Below are positions 8,330 to 17,269 of a stretch of DNA of 64,000 nucleotides, one piece after another (the stretch's first letter is position 1; every line of letters begins with the position of its first letter). Origin of the DNA: Halomonas gemina (GTDB lineage: Bacteria > Pseudomonadota > Gammaproteobacteria > Pseudomonadales > Halomonadaceae); the NCBI RefSeq assembly GCF_023554995.1, contig NZ_JAMJPK010000001.1, positions 776,875-840,874 of the forward strand, read 5' to 3'. Both the position numbers and the translations under genes were made by a program. The notes below the pieces were generated by a model. It ran no database searches. It was given only the letters and a program-made list of their open reading frames with translations, and was not told the DNA's origin.

Positions 8330-10345
8330 TCAGGGCAGGCCAGGTCGCCAGCGCCGTTGCCAGGCCAGCAGCTGCAGTACGGCCCACAGCTGCTGGGCGT
8401 GGTGGCCCTGGCCCTTGAGGTGGGCCTGCCACAGGCGGCGCACCTGGCCGGCATCCAGCATCGGCAGCGCCTGCAGGCTGGCGGTGGAGAGCAGGTCCTC
8501 CGCCCAGTCGCGCAGCGGGCCACTTAGCCAGGCATCCAGCGGGATGGCGAAACCCATCTTGGGCCGGTCGATCAGCTCACGGGGCACATGGCGATAGAGC
8601 AGCTGGCGCAGCACCCACTTGCCCTGCCCCTCCTTGAGCCGGGTCTCGACGGGAATGTGCCAGGCGGTATGGAACACCTCGGGGTCGAGGAAGGGTACGC
8701 GCACCTCCAGGCTGCTGGCCATGCTGGCCCGGTCTACCTTCACCAACACGTCGTCAACCATGTAGTGAAGCGTGTCCATCAGCAGCATCCACTCCACGCT
8801 ATCGAACTGCTGCAGGGCCGGGAACAGCGCCTTCGGGGTCTGTCCGCTGCACTCCCCTTCCAGTAGCGCGGCGGGCTCACGGTTCATCGAGGCCACGCCG
8901 ACGAACAGCGCACGCTCGCTAGGGCTTTCCAGCACCGCGGCCAGCTTGTGCAGTTTCTCACCGAAGGTGCGCACCTGCAGGCGGCTCGGCAATACCCTGC
9001 CGCCCAGCCGCATCAGCGCATCGTAGCCTTGGGCGGGAATCGCCTTGAGCGAACCGCCCAGCGCCCGGCGCGCCGGCAGCGGCAGGCGCTTGAGCTTGTG
9101 CCAGATCCGCGGCACCCACAGATGGCGGTTGTAGCCGCCGAACAGTTCGTCACCGGCATCGCCGGAGAGCGCCACGGTGACGTGCTCGCGGGTCAGCCGG
9201 GAGACCAGCGCGGTAGGCAGCTGGGAGGAATCGGCGAAGGGCTCGTCATAGAGCTCGGGCAGCTTGGGCACCAGGTCCAGCGCCATCTGGGAGGTGGCTT
9301 GGAGCGTCATGTGCTCGGTGCCCAGGTGGGCCGCCACCGCCTCGGCGTGGCTCGATTCATCGTAGCGGGCATCGTCGAAGCCCACCGAGAAGGTGCGCAC
9401 CGGCGCCTCGGCCTGTTGCTGCATCAGCGCCACGATCAGCGAGCTATCGATGCCGCCCGATAGAAAGGCCCCCAGGGGCACATCGGCCAGCATGCGACTC
9501 TTAACGGACTGGCCCAGCGCCTGTTCGACGGCGGAAACCGCCGCCTCGGGTTCATTCAAGGGCTCGGCCTGCATCGATTCCCGCGCCGCCTGCTCCGCGG
9601 ACCACCAATGCACCGGCGCCGGCAGCTGGCCGGCCTGCACATCCGCGTGGGTGATCGTCACCAGAGAACCCGGCGGCAGCTTGGCCACCCCCTGGAAGAT
9701 GCTCGCCTCGCCGCCCACGCAGCCGAAGCGCAGGTAGCCTTCCAGTGCCTGCTCGGCCAGGGTGCCCTGCCATTGGGGGTGGGCCATCAGCGCCTTGAGC
9801 TCGGAACCGAACAGCAACGACCCACGCCCCGTGACCGGCTCGCCCTCACCACTGCTAGCACCCTGGGCAAAGCCAACGTAGAGCGGCTTTTCGCCGAAAC
9901 GATCCCGCGCCAGAGTCAGCGTCCGCTCCTGGCGATCCCACAGCGCGATGGCAAACATCCCCACACAGCGCTTGAGCGTTTCTTCCACACCCCACGCTGA
10001 AAACGCCGCCAGCAACGTCTCGGTATCCGAATGCCCCCGCCACTGTGGTACCTCACCTCTCGCCCCTCTTACCTCGCTCCTGAGCCTTTCGTGATTATAA
10101 ATCTCACCATTAAAGGCGATCACATAACGCCCGCATGCCGAGTGCATGGGCTGATGCCCCGCTGGAGAAAGATCGAGAATAGAGAGCCGCCGATGGCCCA
10201 GCACCAGCCCGGCGCCCTCTTCGGCCCAGTGGCCTTCGCTATCCGGGCCGCGGTGGATGATGGCTGCGGTCATGGCCTGAATGGCGCCCAACCCCGCCCT
10301 GGCATCGAACCCGCTCGGTTGCAGAAAACCCGCCAGTCCACACAT
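8330..10345 (-). CDS. asnB: Asparagine synthase (glutamine-hydrolysing) family amidotransferase
   Basis: 671-residue cytoplasmic enzyme. The N-terminal Ntn glutaminase starts directly with MCGLAGF, so Cys2 is the nucleophile, and contains HRGPDSEGHW and FNGEIYNH. The C-terminal synthetase domain has the PP-loop SGGIDSSLIVALM near residue 293 and SGDAGDELFGGYNRH near 390. In polysaccharide clusters such enzymes are thought to amidate uronic acids, which fits the TviB-like dehydrogenase and the uronate epimerase here. True asparagine synthesis remains possible. The start overlaps the galE stop as TGATG, implying translational coupling. Between GEIYNHERL and WRGHSDTETLL there is extra RGARGEV-type sequence encoded by heptamer-like DNA (see the repeat at 10046). 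Confidence 0.88.
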   Translation of the reverse strand: MCGLAGFLQPSGFDARAGLGAIQAMTAAIIHRGPDSEGHWAEEGAGLVLGHRRLSILDLSPAGHQPMHSACGRYVIAFNGEIYNHERLRSEVRGARGEVPQWRGHSDTETLLAAFSAWGVEETLKRCVGMFAIALWDRQERTLTLARDRFGEKPLYVGFAQGASSGEGEPVTGRGSLLFGSELKALMAHPQWQGTLAEQALEGYLRFGCVGGEASIFQGVAKLPPGSLVTITHADVQAGQLPAPVHWWSAEQAARESMQAEPLNEPEAAVSAVEQALGQSVKSRMLADVPLGAFLSGGIDSSLIVALMQQQAEAPVRTFSVGFDDARYDESSHAEAVAAHLGTEHMTLQATSQMALDLVPKLPELYDEPFADSSQLPTALVSRLTREHVTVALSGDAGDELFGGYNRHLWVPRIWHKLKRLPLPARRALGGSLKAIPAQGYDALMRLGGRVLPSRLQVRTFGEKLHKLAAVLESPSERALFVGVASMNREPAALLEGECSGQTPKALFPALQQFDSVEWMLLMDTLHYMVDDVLVKVDRASMASSLEVRVPFLDPEVFHTAWHIPVETRLKEGQGKWVLRQLLYRHVPRELIDRPKMGFAIPLDAWLSGPLRDWAEDLLSTASLQALPMLDAGQVRRLWQAHLKGQGHHAQQLWAVLQLLAWQRRWRPGLP
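10046..10081. repeat. Heptamer-type repeat inside asnB
   Basis: Within the asnB glutaminase domain the plus strand reads ACCTCACC, TCTCGCC, CCTCTTA, CCTCGCT. These are the same diverged 7-bp units seen between genes at 7202-7243. It stays in frame and encodes the residues around SEVRGARGEV. This suggests insertion or expansion of the repeat in a surface loop. Confidence 0.45.
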
Positions 10346-11358
10346 CAGTCGTACCCTTCCGGGTTGGCCTGCTGCCAGCGCCAGACGTCCATCATCATGG
10401 CATCCAGGTCGCGCCGAGCCTTCCAGCAGAGTTCTTCCCTCGCCTTGCCGGGATCCGCCCAGAACGCCGGCAGGTCACCCGCACGCCGGGGCGCGAAATG
10501 GTAGGGCACGCTACGGCCGCTGGCCGTCTCGAAGGCGCGCACCATCTCCAGCACGGAATAGCCCCGCCCGGTGCCCAGATTCCAGACGTTCACCCCCGAG
10601 CGGGTGTCCAGTGCCTCTAGCGCCGCTAGATGGCCTTCCACCAGGTCCATCACGTGCAGGTAGTCCCGCACCCCGGTGCCGTCGTCGGTGGGATAGTCGC
10701 TGCCGAACACGGCCAGCGACTCCCGCCGCTCGGTGGCCACCTGAGCGATGTAGGGCACCAGGTTGTTGGGCGTGCCGCGCGGCGACTCGCCGATGCGCCC
10801 GCTCTCGTGCGCCCCTGTCGGATTGAAGTAGCGCAGCACCCCGATATGCCAGCGCTCGTCGGAAACGGCCAGGTCGGACAACACCTGCTCGACCATCAGC
10901 TTGGAACGGCCGTAGGGGTTGCTAGGTGTACCCGTGGGTAGGCCCTCGTGCCAGGGCAAGGGATGGCCCTCTCCGTAGACGGTGGCCGATGAGCTAAACA
11001 CCAGGCGGTGTGCACCCGCCCCCTCCATGGCCTGGCACAGGGTGACAGTTCCGCCCACATTATTCTCGAAGTAGGCCAGCGGCTGCTGGACGCTCTCGCC
11101 CACGGCCTTGAGCCCGGCAAAGTGCATCACCGCATCAATCCTCTGCTCGGCGAACAGCTTGTCCAGCAGTGCCCGGTCCCGCACATCACCTTCGATGAAG
11201 GGCACCTCCCCACCACCGAGTTCCGCGGCTCGCGCTACCGCCACGGCCGAGCCATTGGCCAAGTTATCTAGCGCCACCACCTGATGGCCCGCCTCCAGCA
11301 GCACCACGATGGCATGAGAGCCGATGTAGCCGGCCCCTCCCGTTACCAATATTCTCAT
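10345..11358 (-). CDS. galE: UDP-glucose 4-epimerase
   Basis: 337-residue short-chain dehydrogenase/reductase. The N-terminal NAD motif is GGAGYIGSH (7-15). The SSSATVYGEG segment carries the catalytic Ser/Thr region. The YGRSK motif provides the Tyr-Lys pair. Length and ends are normal for GalE. It interconverts UDP-Glc and UDP-Gal, or the N-acetyl forms, to supply galacto-configured donors. It overlaps the upstream glycosyltransferase by four bases (ATGA) and the downstream asnB by one base. This places all three in one tightly coupled operon. Confidence 0.93.
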   Translation of the reverse strand: MRILVTGGAGYIGSHAIVVLLEAGHQVVALDNLANGSAVAVARAAELGGGEVPFIEGDVRDRALLDKLFAEQRIDAVMHFAGLKAVGESVQQPLAYFENNVGGTVTLCQAMEGAGAHRLVFSSSATVYGEGHPLPWHEGLPTGTPSNPYGRSKLMVEQVLSDLAVSDERWHIGVLRYFNPTGAHESGRIGESPRGTPNNLVPYIAQVATERRESLAVFGSDYPTDDGTGVRDYLHVMDLVEGHLAALEALDTRSGVNVWNLGTGRGYSVLEMVRAFETASGRSVPYHFAPRRAGDLPAFWADPGKAREELCWKARRDLDAMMMDVWRWQQANPEGYD

Positions 11359-12470
11359 TTCACCCCTTCAGGTTCTTTGTAAGCGGTCTGATACACAGCC
11401 AGGTAACGATCCGCCATGACGTCGAGCGAAAAGCGCGCCATCACTCGCTCGCGCGAAGCGCTGCCCAACTGCTCGCGCTCCTCCGGCGAAAGCCGCAAGA
11501 CCCGCTCCATCGCCGCCGCCAGGGCAGTATTATCACGCGGCGGGACCAAGAAACCGTCTTCGCCCACCACTTCGCGCACCCCGCCGCAATCGGTGGCCAC
11601 CACCGGCCGCTCGCAGGCCATGGCCTCTGCTACCACCAAGCCGAACCCCTCCCAGGCCGAAGGCAGCACGAACACATCACAGGCGGACATCAACGCCGGT
11701 ACATCATGGCGCACGCCGAGAAAGCGCACCCGATCCACCATGCCAAGCGATTGTGCCAAGGCTTCCAGTTCACCGCGCAACGGCCCTTCGCCCACGATCG
11801 CCAGTTGCGGTGGGATGGCGCCAGGATCAAGGTGGGCGAAGGCACGCAAGAGGTTCGGGTAATCCTTCTGCTCCCAGAGCCGGCCCACGGCGAGCAGCAG
11901 CGGAGTGTACCCATCGAGACCTAGCTCCGCCCGAACCCGCACCCGCGCGGCCGGGTCGAAGGCGAATGCCGCCGTATCGATACCGTTGTGGATGGCGATC
12001 ATCCGCCCCGGCCGCAGAGCCCACTGCGCCTCGAAGGCCTCAACTGCCTCGTCGGAGACATTGGTGGAGATATCCGCCAACCGGTCGGTCAGACGATAGG
12101 CGACCATGCGCAACCGCCCCTCCTCGTTGGTATTGTGCGCACTGGAAACCAATCGCGGCATGGGTGTGACCATCCGCAGCAGGCGGGTGAGGAGATTGGC
12201 ATGCACCAGGTGGCTATTGACCACATCCGGCTGAAACGCTCGGACCAGCCGGCGGAAGCGCCCCAGTGCCGCCAGAACACCCGGCGGGCTGCGCCGCATG
12301 TTCAGGTTCTCCAACCGCACCCGCGGGTCGCTCGGTCGCAACTCCGCCTCGCCGTGAAAGCGCACGAGCATGACCTCATGGTCGTCGGCAGCGTACTGAT
12401 CCGCCAGAGCTGTCAGCAGGCGCTCTGCACCACCAACGCCCAGGCTGGTAATCGTCAGTAGGATTCTCAC
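11355..12470 (-). CDS. GT4-family glycosyltransferase
   Basis: 371-residue GT-B enzyme. The N terminus ILLTITSLGVGGAERLL is typical of GT4 proteins (donor-side GGAE). The C-terminal domain has LLLAVGRLWEQKDYPNLLRAF and EGFGLVVAEAMACERPVVATDCGG, which carries the conserved Glu-x7-Glu pair that binds the nucleotide sugar. The GTG at 12470 is preferred over the ATG at 12509. It is preceded by GGGGTGG, and the residues before it do not look like protein of this family. The stop overlaps galE (ATGA). It adds one sugar to the repeat unit; donor unknown. Confidence 0.85.
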   Translation of the reverse strand: MRILLTITSLGVGGAERLLTALADQYAADDHEVMLVRFHGEAELRPSDPRVRLENLNMRRSPPGVLAALGRFRRLVRAFQPDVVNSHLVHANLLTRLLRMVTPMPRLVSSAHNTNEEGRLRMVAYRLTDRLADISTNVSDEAVEAFEAQWALRPGRMIAIHNGIDTAAFAFDPAARVRVRAELGLDGYTPLLLAVGRLWEQKDYPNLLRAFAHLDPGAIPPQLAIVGEGPLRGELEALAQSLGMVDRVRFLGVRHDVPALMSACDVFVLPSAWEGFGLVVAEAMACERPVVATDCGGVREVVGEDGFLVPPRDNTALAAAMERVLRLSPEEREQLGSASRERVMARFSLDVMADRYLAVYQTAYKEPEGVK

Positions 12471-12528
12471 CGATCCACCCCACCGGGTGTGATAGAGCCA
12501 ACACGGCACCTCCCATACGAAAGAAACC

Positions 12529-13623
12529 TCATTTCAGCCCCAACTCGCCAAACATCGCTTCCCACTCCTGCCGTATACCGTCGGGCCGGTAACGCCGTGC
12601 GTTTTCCCTCGCCGCTCGCGCCATTAGGGCCCGCTCAGCGGCATTGCTCATAAGTTCCGTAAGCCCCTCGGCCAGTGCCTGTGGATCTTCCTGCTTCACC
12701 AAACGACCACTGCCACCGGCCAGTACCTCGCGGGGGCCGGTGGGGCAGTCGGCGGAAACACTGGGCAGGCCGAAGTGCTGGGCCTCGAGCAGCGTCATGG
12801 GCAGCCCTTCCCAGCGCGAACTCATCACGTACAGGTCCGCGGCGGCATATTCCCGAGCCATATCCCGCACCTGGCCGACGAAGACCACCGAATCCTCGAT
12901 GCCCAGTTCCGCCGCCAACGCCTTCAGCGCGGCCTCTTCCTCGCCGCCACCGACGATTCGCAACACCCAGCCGTTTCTCGCCTCGCCGAGGTAGTGCCAG
13001 GCACGCATCAAGACGTCGAAGCCCTTCTGGCGGGTGAGGCGGCCGACGGCCAACGCAATCGCGGGCGCGTCCAGCGGGCGCGGTGATACCGGCTCACTCT
13101 CCGGGAAGCGGGGAATCGGGTTCCAGATGGCCTGGACCCGATCAACGATGCGGTACTTGCGGCGCCATGCCTCGGCATCCCGCTCGGTGAGCACCACCAC
13201 CCGGTCGCTCAGGCGCGAGGCCGCCAGCCGGGCCAGGTCACGCATGCGCGTGCCGTGGCTCGTGGCCAGGTTGAAGTGCTCCCAGCAGATCACCTTCACC
13301 GGCGAGTGCCACACCCAGGGCACGCAGAAGGCGAACAGAATGGAGTCCACCAGGATCATCGCGTCAGCGCCGGATTCACGAGCCTCGGCCTTCAGGAAGC
13401 GCGAAATTGCCGCAGCCCTGCGCAGACTGCCGCCAGCCGCCGCCAGGCCGGCGGTCTTCACGCGGACGGCATCCGGCATGTCGAACCAGGGTTCCGCTGG
13501 GCCGAAAAGGCTCAGGATGGTTATCTCGTGACCCGCTTCGGACAGCGCCGCCGCGATCTCCGTCGTCACTCGTTCGGTACCGCCGTATGCGGAAATATCC
13601 CCAAGAACAAACAAAAGCTTCAC
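12529..13623 (-). CDS. GT4-family glycosyltransferase
   Basis: 364-residue GT-B glycosyltransferase. The N-terminal LLFVLGDISAYGGTERVTTEIA matches the GT4 start. The C-terminal domain has ALAVGRLTRQKGFDVLMRAW near 195-215 and the donor-binding segment EGLPMTLLEAQHFGLPSVSADC near 275-296, similar to GalNAc alpha-1,4-transferases such as PglH-like enzymes. It overlaps the upstream GT4 by four bases. It is the first gene on the high-GC side of a composition change. The gap to the next gene is 58 bases with nothing notable. Confidence 0.85.
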   Translation of the reverse strand: MKLLFVLGDISAYGGTERVTTEIAAALSEAGHEITILSLFGPAEPWFDMPDAVRVKTAGLAAAGGSLRRAAAISRFLKAEARESGADAMILVDSILFAFCVPWVWHSPVKVICWEHFNLATSHGTRMRDLARLAASRLSDRVVVLTERDAEAWRRKYRIVDRVQAIWNPIPRFPESEPVSPRPLDAPAIALAVGRLTRQKGFDVLMRAWHYLGEARNGWVLRIVGGGEEEAALKALAAELGIEDSVVFVGQVRDMAREYAAADLYVMSSRWEGLPMTLLEAQHFGLPSVSADCPTGPREVLAGGSGRLVKQEDPQALAEGLTELMSNAAERALMARAARENARRYRPDGIRQEWEAMFGELGLK

Positions 13624-14726
13624 GGTGATTCCACTCCCATGACACGCAGATATTGCCGAGCCACGGTCTGGGCTTCAAACTGTTTCAAATGTTCGGCCAG
13701 CGCTGCCGGATCGACTGGATGCTCCTTGGCTCGCAGAATGGCATCGGCCATGGCCTGACTATCACCGACAGGTACCAGCTGACCGAAATGGCCTTTCGCA
13801 AGAATTTCGCTGGGGCCACTGGGACAGTCTGTCGATACTACTGTCGCGCCCACTCCCAAGGCCTCGACCAATACATTGCCAAATCCCTCCCAAGCGGAAG
13901 ACAGAGCAAAAACATCCGCCTGTGCAAAGTAGTCCAAGGGATTGTTCACGAAACCCACAAGATCCACCTTATCAGCAATGTCAAGTTGATGGATTTCCAG
14001 ACGAAGAGCCTCCTCACACTCACCTTGCCCCAGTATCACTAGCCGCGTATCGGCCGTTAGATTCGCCAATGCAATGGCCTTCAACAAGACATCCTGCTGC
14101 TTCTGCGCCGACAGCCGTCCCGCTGTGACTACAGAAATCCAGCTGCTCTTAGAGTCTAACCAAGAGTGCACTCGGCGATACTGCCCGGCTTTCGGACTAC
14201 ACTCGAAGGCTGGATTATAAATCGTGACAGCCTTATTTTTTTTAAGACCAGCAGTAGATATGACATCCTCCTTGACCCCTTCAGAGATAGCTACCACTCT
14301 TTTGGCCTTTGGCAGGTACCATCTAGCGGCCAAAGGCATCAGGTACCGTTCCTTCCATCGTGGAGATTCTCGGCAATGGGTCGAGAAATGGTTAGGGATT
14401 CGAGCGACAACAGGCACTTTACCTTTCGACCTTCTTGAGGCCTGGATAGCGATAATAGAGGCGCCTTCCATCATTCCCAACAAAACAAAGGGCTGACGTT
14501 GATCAATATAGGAGATAATCGAGTTACGCCAATGACTTGCACCTGGTTGCTCCGGAAAAATAACCTCACAACTATCAGGAACTGAATCTAGATAATCGCC
14601 CTCTCTGCTTCCCAGCAGAAAATCAACGTCATGCCCAGCCTCGACAAATTCTCGGCTCAAGTTGATTGCCATGCGCTCGGCGCCTCCGCCAGCCAACGAG
14701 TACACCGCTATGCCAATACGCGCCAT
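13620..14726 (-). CDS. GT4-family glycosyltransferase (low-GC cassette)
   Basis: 368-residue GT-B enzyme starting ARIGIAVYSLAGGGAERMAINLS. The donor-binding region reads EGFGNVLVEALGVGATVVSTDC, followed by PSGPSEIL. The ATG at 14726 is chosen because CGGGGTGACT directly precedes it; a GTG two codons upstream is the alternative. Base composition is clearly lower in GC than the gene it overlaps by four bases (13620-13623). It thus lies at the left edge of a low-GC cassette that runs to about 18.85 kb. The acceptor and donor cannot be named. Confidence 0.83.
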   Translation of the reverse strand: MARIGIAVYSLAGGGAERMAINLSREFVEAGHDVDFLLGSREGDYLDSVPDSCEVIFPEQPGASHWRNSIISYIDQRQPFVLLGMMEGASIIAIQASRRSKGKVPVVARIPNHFSTHCRESPRWKERYLMPLAARWYLPKAKRVVAISEGVKEDVISTAGLKKNKAVTIYNPAFECSPKAGQYRRVHSWLDSKSSWISVVTAGRLSAQKQQDVLLKAIALANLTADTRLVILGQGECEEALRLEIHQLDIADKVDLVGFVNNPLDYFAQADVFALSSAWEGFGNVLVEALGVGATVVSTDCPSGPSEILAKGHFGQLVPVGDSQAMADAILRAKEHPVDPAALAEHLKQFEAQTVARQYLRVMGVESP

Positions 14727-14741
14727 AGTCACCCCGAGTCT

Positions 14742-15644
14742 TTAATGCCGCAACCAGTGCGAAAGATCACGTCCTAACAGAGTTTCAAGCTTTTCCACCT
14801 GTGGCCGAAAGGCATCCTCAAGCTCATGAACAAAATGCTCTGGCAGCCGTTCTTTTTTTCCTTTTTCAATATTATACTTTTCCATCCATCGGCTGGGTGT
14901 TATGCCCACTGCGTTACCCATTTTCTTCAGTGGCCCATAGAGCCTGCCGAGTCTCTCGGGAAGATTTTTATGCAGCAAAGCCAGATTTTTATTCTTCAAC
15001 CGCTTTCTTTCATTGACAACTTCAAAAGAATTCGGAAGAACAGGGCTCACCTCTAGAAAACTCAGCACATCCCTGTAGACTCCTTCGACATCCTGCTTCA
15101 CGTCATCATGAAGTATGACTAACCGTTGTGAGGCCGGGACAATGCTCATAAGTTTCTCAACCTGGTCACCCAGACACCCGACTTCATAATACTGGAGAAT
15201 ATTCGGCTCGACACAAGAAGGGGGAATGTTCTGGCCCTGTCGCCTTGCTGCCTGCAAGGACCAAGCATACTCAAAGTTATGCTCATCCTCAGAAAGGTTG
15301 TAACAAAGCTCGGAGTGGTACGCTTGAATCATCTCAACCGGGTTACGCAGCATCGCGATGATTTTGGCATCAGGGTTCTCCGCCATGATGCTGTGCACTG
15401 CGTTTTTGGAAAATAGATAGCTGGCGGAAGCTTCACCTACAATAGACGAAGCAGGCGCATCGTCAAACAAGCGAGAGTAACTTTTATGATCATCAATCCG
15501 ATCGCGCAGCCTCAAGTCATCGCTATAAAAATGAGGCTCTTTCAATTCAGGTAGGAATATTTCTGGATGATCTTTCAAATAGTAATACAGCATCGTCGTC
15601 CCGCACTTTTGCGCACCGACAATAAAAAAGCTTGGAGTACCCAC
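14742..15644 (-). CDS. PAPS-dependent sulfotransferase
   Basis: 300-residue cytoplasmic sulfotransferase. The 5'-phosphosulfate loop is FIVGAQKCGTTMLYYYL near residues 7-23. The 3'-phosphate-binding segment is IIAMLRNPVEMIQAYHSE near 94-111. Both are in the expected order and spacing for PAPS-dependent carbohydrate sulfotransferases. It would transfer sulfate from PAPS to a sugar of the repeat unit or an activated precursor. The GTG start at 15644 is supported by a GGA about 7 bases upstream. It is in the low-GC cassette between a GT4 and the asparagine-synthase-like gene. PAPS synthesis genes are not in the window. Confidence 0.85.
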   Translation of the reverse strand: MGTPSFFIVGAQKCGTTMLYYYLKDHPEIFLPELKEPHFYSDDLRLRDRIDDHKSYSRLFDDAPASSIVGEASASYLFSKNAVHSIMAENPDAKIIAMLRNPVEMIQAYHSELCYNLSEDEHNFEYAWSLQAARRQGQNIPPSCVEPNILQYYEVGCLGDQVEKLMSIVPASQRLVILHDDVKQDVEGVYRDVLSFLEVSPVLPNSFEVVNERKRLKNKNLALLHKNLPERLGRLYGPLKKMGNAVGITPSRWMEKYNIEKGKKERLPEHFVHELEDAFRPQVEKLETLLGRDLSHWLRH

Positions 15645-15659
15645 AAAAAATCCAGCCTA

Positions 15660-17171
15660 TCAATTCAAGTATGTTGAATGATTATACCAGCCACTAATCA
15701 TAAACAAGCAATACAGTCTTTCGGCATTTTTCCTGTACCGAAACCCTTGGTCCACCATCTTTCTTACATGGCTTTCAATGGCAGGCGTCCAAAGTGGACA
15801 TGCCAGAATTTCGTCCAAAACGAATCTTTGATTCAGCTCTAAAAACCTCGTATAATCGAAAACAAATCCCTTTTTTCCTATTTTATCCGAATCAACACCG
15901 ACTCGCTTTTTTATGTAATCTCTGAGAATAACTTTATTTCTGTAATTGTCTCTATCAAACCGATTTTCCTCAGGAAGATTGAAGAAGTAATCAACAACCG
16001 ATTCCTGAGCCCAAGGAAATTTAACATTCCATTCGAACGCATCTGCCGCATTTCGTGCCTTTCTCATGAAAAGCTCGTGGTCTACATACTGGCCTCGAAT
16101 AAATGCGCGGCAATCTACTGGATCTCTATAGGTTAGCCCCCCAACCAAGTCGTCCCAGAAACGATGGGTATCGAAGGCGCTTAAATCAAACGCCTTCTGC
16201 TCCTTGGGCCAATAGGTACCAAGCAAACCGTCCAATTCATACTCAAACCTCATTGCCCCAGACGGGAATCGGTCGGATGGATAGACCTTGCGAAGCAGAG
16301 CACTCAAAAAACCAGGAAGCTGTCGACGCTTTTGTTTAACTACATTTGGAGTGGGCAAATAGCCTATGTATCCATCACTGCCCAGCCCATCCAAAACAGT
16401 AACCCCCGAATCTAAACACTCGACTCCTGCAGCAGCATAAGAGAGGGCAGCATAATCTAAGGAAGGAAACGGTGTCCTTTCGAAATATGTTATGAGGCGC
16501 TGTATATCAATATTACCAAAATCGACATCAATCACTGTATGTCTAAGATTTAATCTTCTAGCAACAGACTCTGCGATCTCTGATTCATCGGCTGCACCTG
16601 GAGAGCGATAGGTGACGCAGTGCAAATCCTTGTGGCCTGAATCGACCGCAGCCATTGCAAGTGGAATTGAATCTTTCCCACCACTTAGAAACAGGGCCTT
16701 GTCGGTTGCTCCTTTCAATGCGTGATCGACCGCAGTAGACAAGACTTCTTGAACAGCACCTAAGTCAGGCGAGCTATCCTCACGACTTCGAGAGTTTACG
16801 AATGGAAACTCCACACTTCTATGAAGTGACCACCTGCCACCGTCAAACCATAGGTCAATAACTTGTCCGGCAGTTATAATATAGAGATTCTGATAGCAGC
16901 TATAGGGCACTGGTATTACGTAGTTTTGCAACAAGAAACTGGTCGATTTATCGTCTAACCGTAGCAGTTTTCTAGCCTGCAAATATTCTAGAATACTTGG
17001 CAAGTGCAAAGAGAAGTGCACATTGTGCCCGTCATAGTAGAGATAAATAGGACGTTCGCCAGCCAAGTCCGAGAAAAATCTTAAGTGTGTTTTGTCATCA
17101 TTCAGGACAAACTGACACCGGTCGAACCCATCGGAGGCGGAAGGGAGATGCGCTAAGTCAAAAACACTCAT
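15660..17171 (-). CDS. Asparagine-synthase-like protein with degenerate glutaminase domain
   Basis: 503 residues. The C-terminal part is an asparagine-synthase ATP-pyrophosphatase domain with PP-loop FLSGGKDSIPLAMAA near residue 160 and LDGLGSDGYIGYL around 270. The N-terminal part (about 1-130) keeps only traces of an Ntn fold (FFSDLAGERPIYLYYDG). It lacks the initial Met-Cys nucleophile, so it cannot hydrolyse glutamine by itself and would need free ammonia, a partner or another nucleophile. Proteins of this kind recur in capsule and lasso-peptide clusters. The start at 17171 is chosen because TTAGGAAATAT precedes it. The GTG at 17207 has no usable ribosome site. It may amidate a uronic acid or form another amide. 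Function is inferred only. Confidence 0.75.
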   Translation of the reverse strand: MSVFDLAHLPSASDGFDRCQFVLNDDKTHLRFFSDLAGERPIYLYYDGHNVHFSLHLPSILEYLQARKLLRLDDKSTSFLLQNYVIPVPYSCYQNLYIITAGQVIDLWFDGGRWSLHRSVEFPFVNSRSREDSSPDLGAVQEVLSTAVDHALKGATDKALFLSGGKDSIPLAMAAVDSGHKDLHCVTYRSPGAADESEIAESVARRLNLRHTVIDVDFGNIDIQRLITYFERTPFPSLDYAALSYAAAGVECLDSGVTVLDGLGSDGYIGYLPTPNVVKQKRRQLPGFLSALLRKVYPSDRFPSGAMRFEYELDGLLGTYWPKEQKAFDLSAFDTHRFWDDLVGGLTYRDPVDCRAFIRGQYVDHELFMRKARNAADAFEWNVKFPWAQESVVDYFFNLPEENRFDRDNYRNKVILRDYIKKRVGVDSDKIGKKGFVFDYTRFLELNQRFVLDEILACPLWTPAIESHVRKMVDQGFRYRKNAERLYCLFMISGWYNHSTYLN

Positions 17172-17269
17172 ATATTTCCTAAAGTCAATATTGATGACTC
17201 TCAACACTCACCGCATTTATCAACCATAAATCATGGCGATACTGCAACATGCCAAAGCCTTTCGACGAC

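Noticed and set aside
8278..8523. N-terminal extension of the EpsG-like protein
   Set aside because: The frame is open but translates to Cys/Arg/Pro-rich sequence overlapping asnB out of frame. The family start is at MLPYW (8277).
11228..11245. ops-like GGCGGTAGCG in galE, and similar cores in glmS (about 27210) and the giant gene (about 48612)
   Set aside because: They lie inside conserved codons (Val-Ala and similar), lack the full 12-mer and flanks, and are not in leaders.
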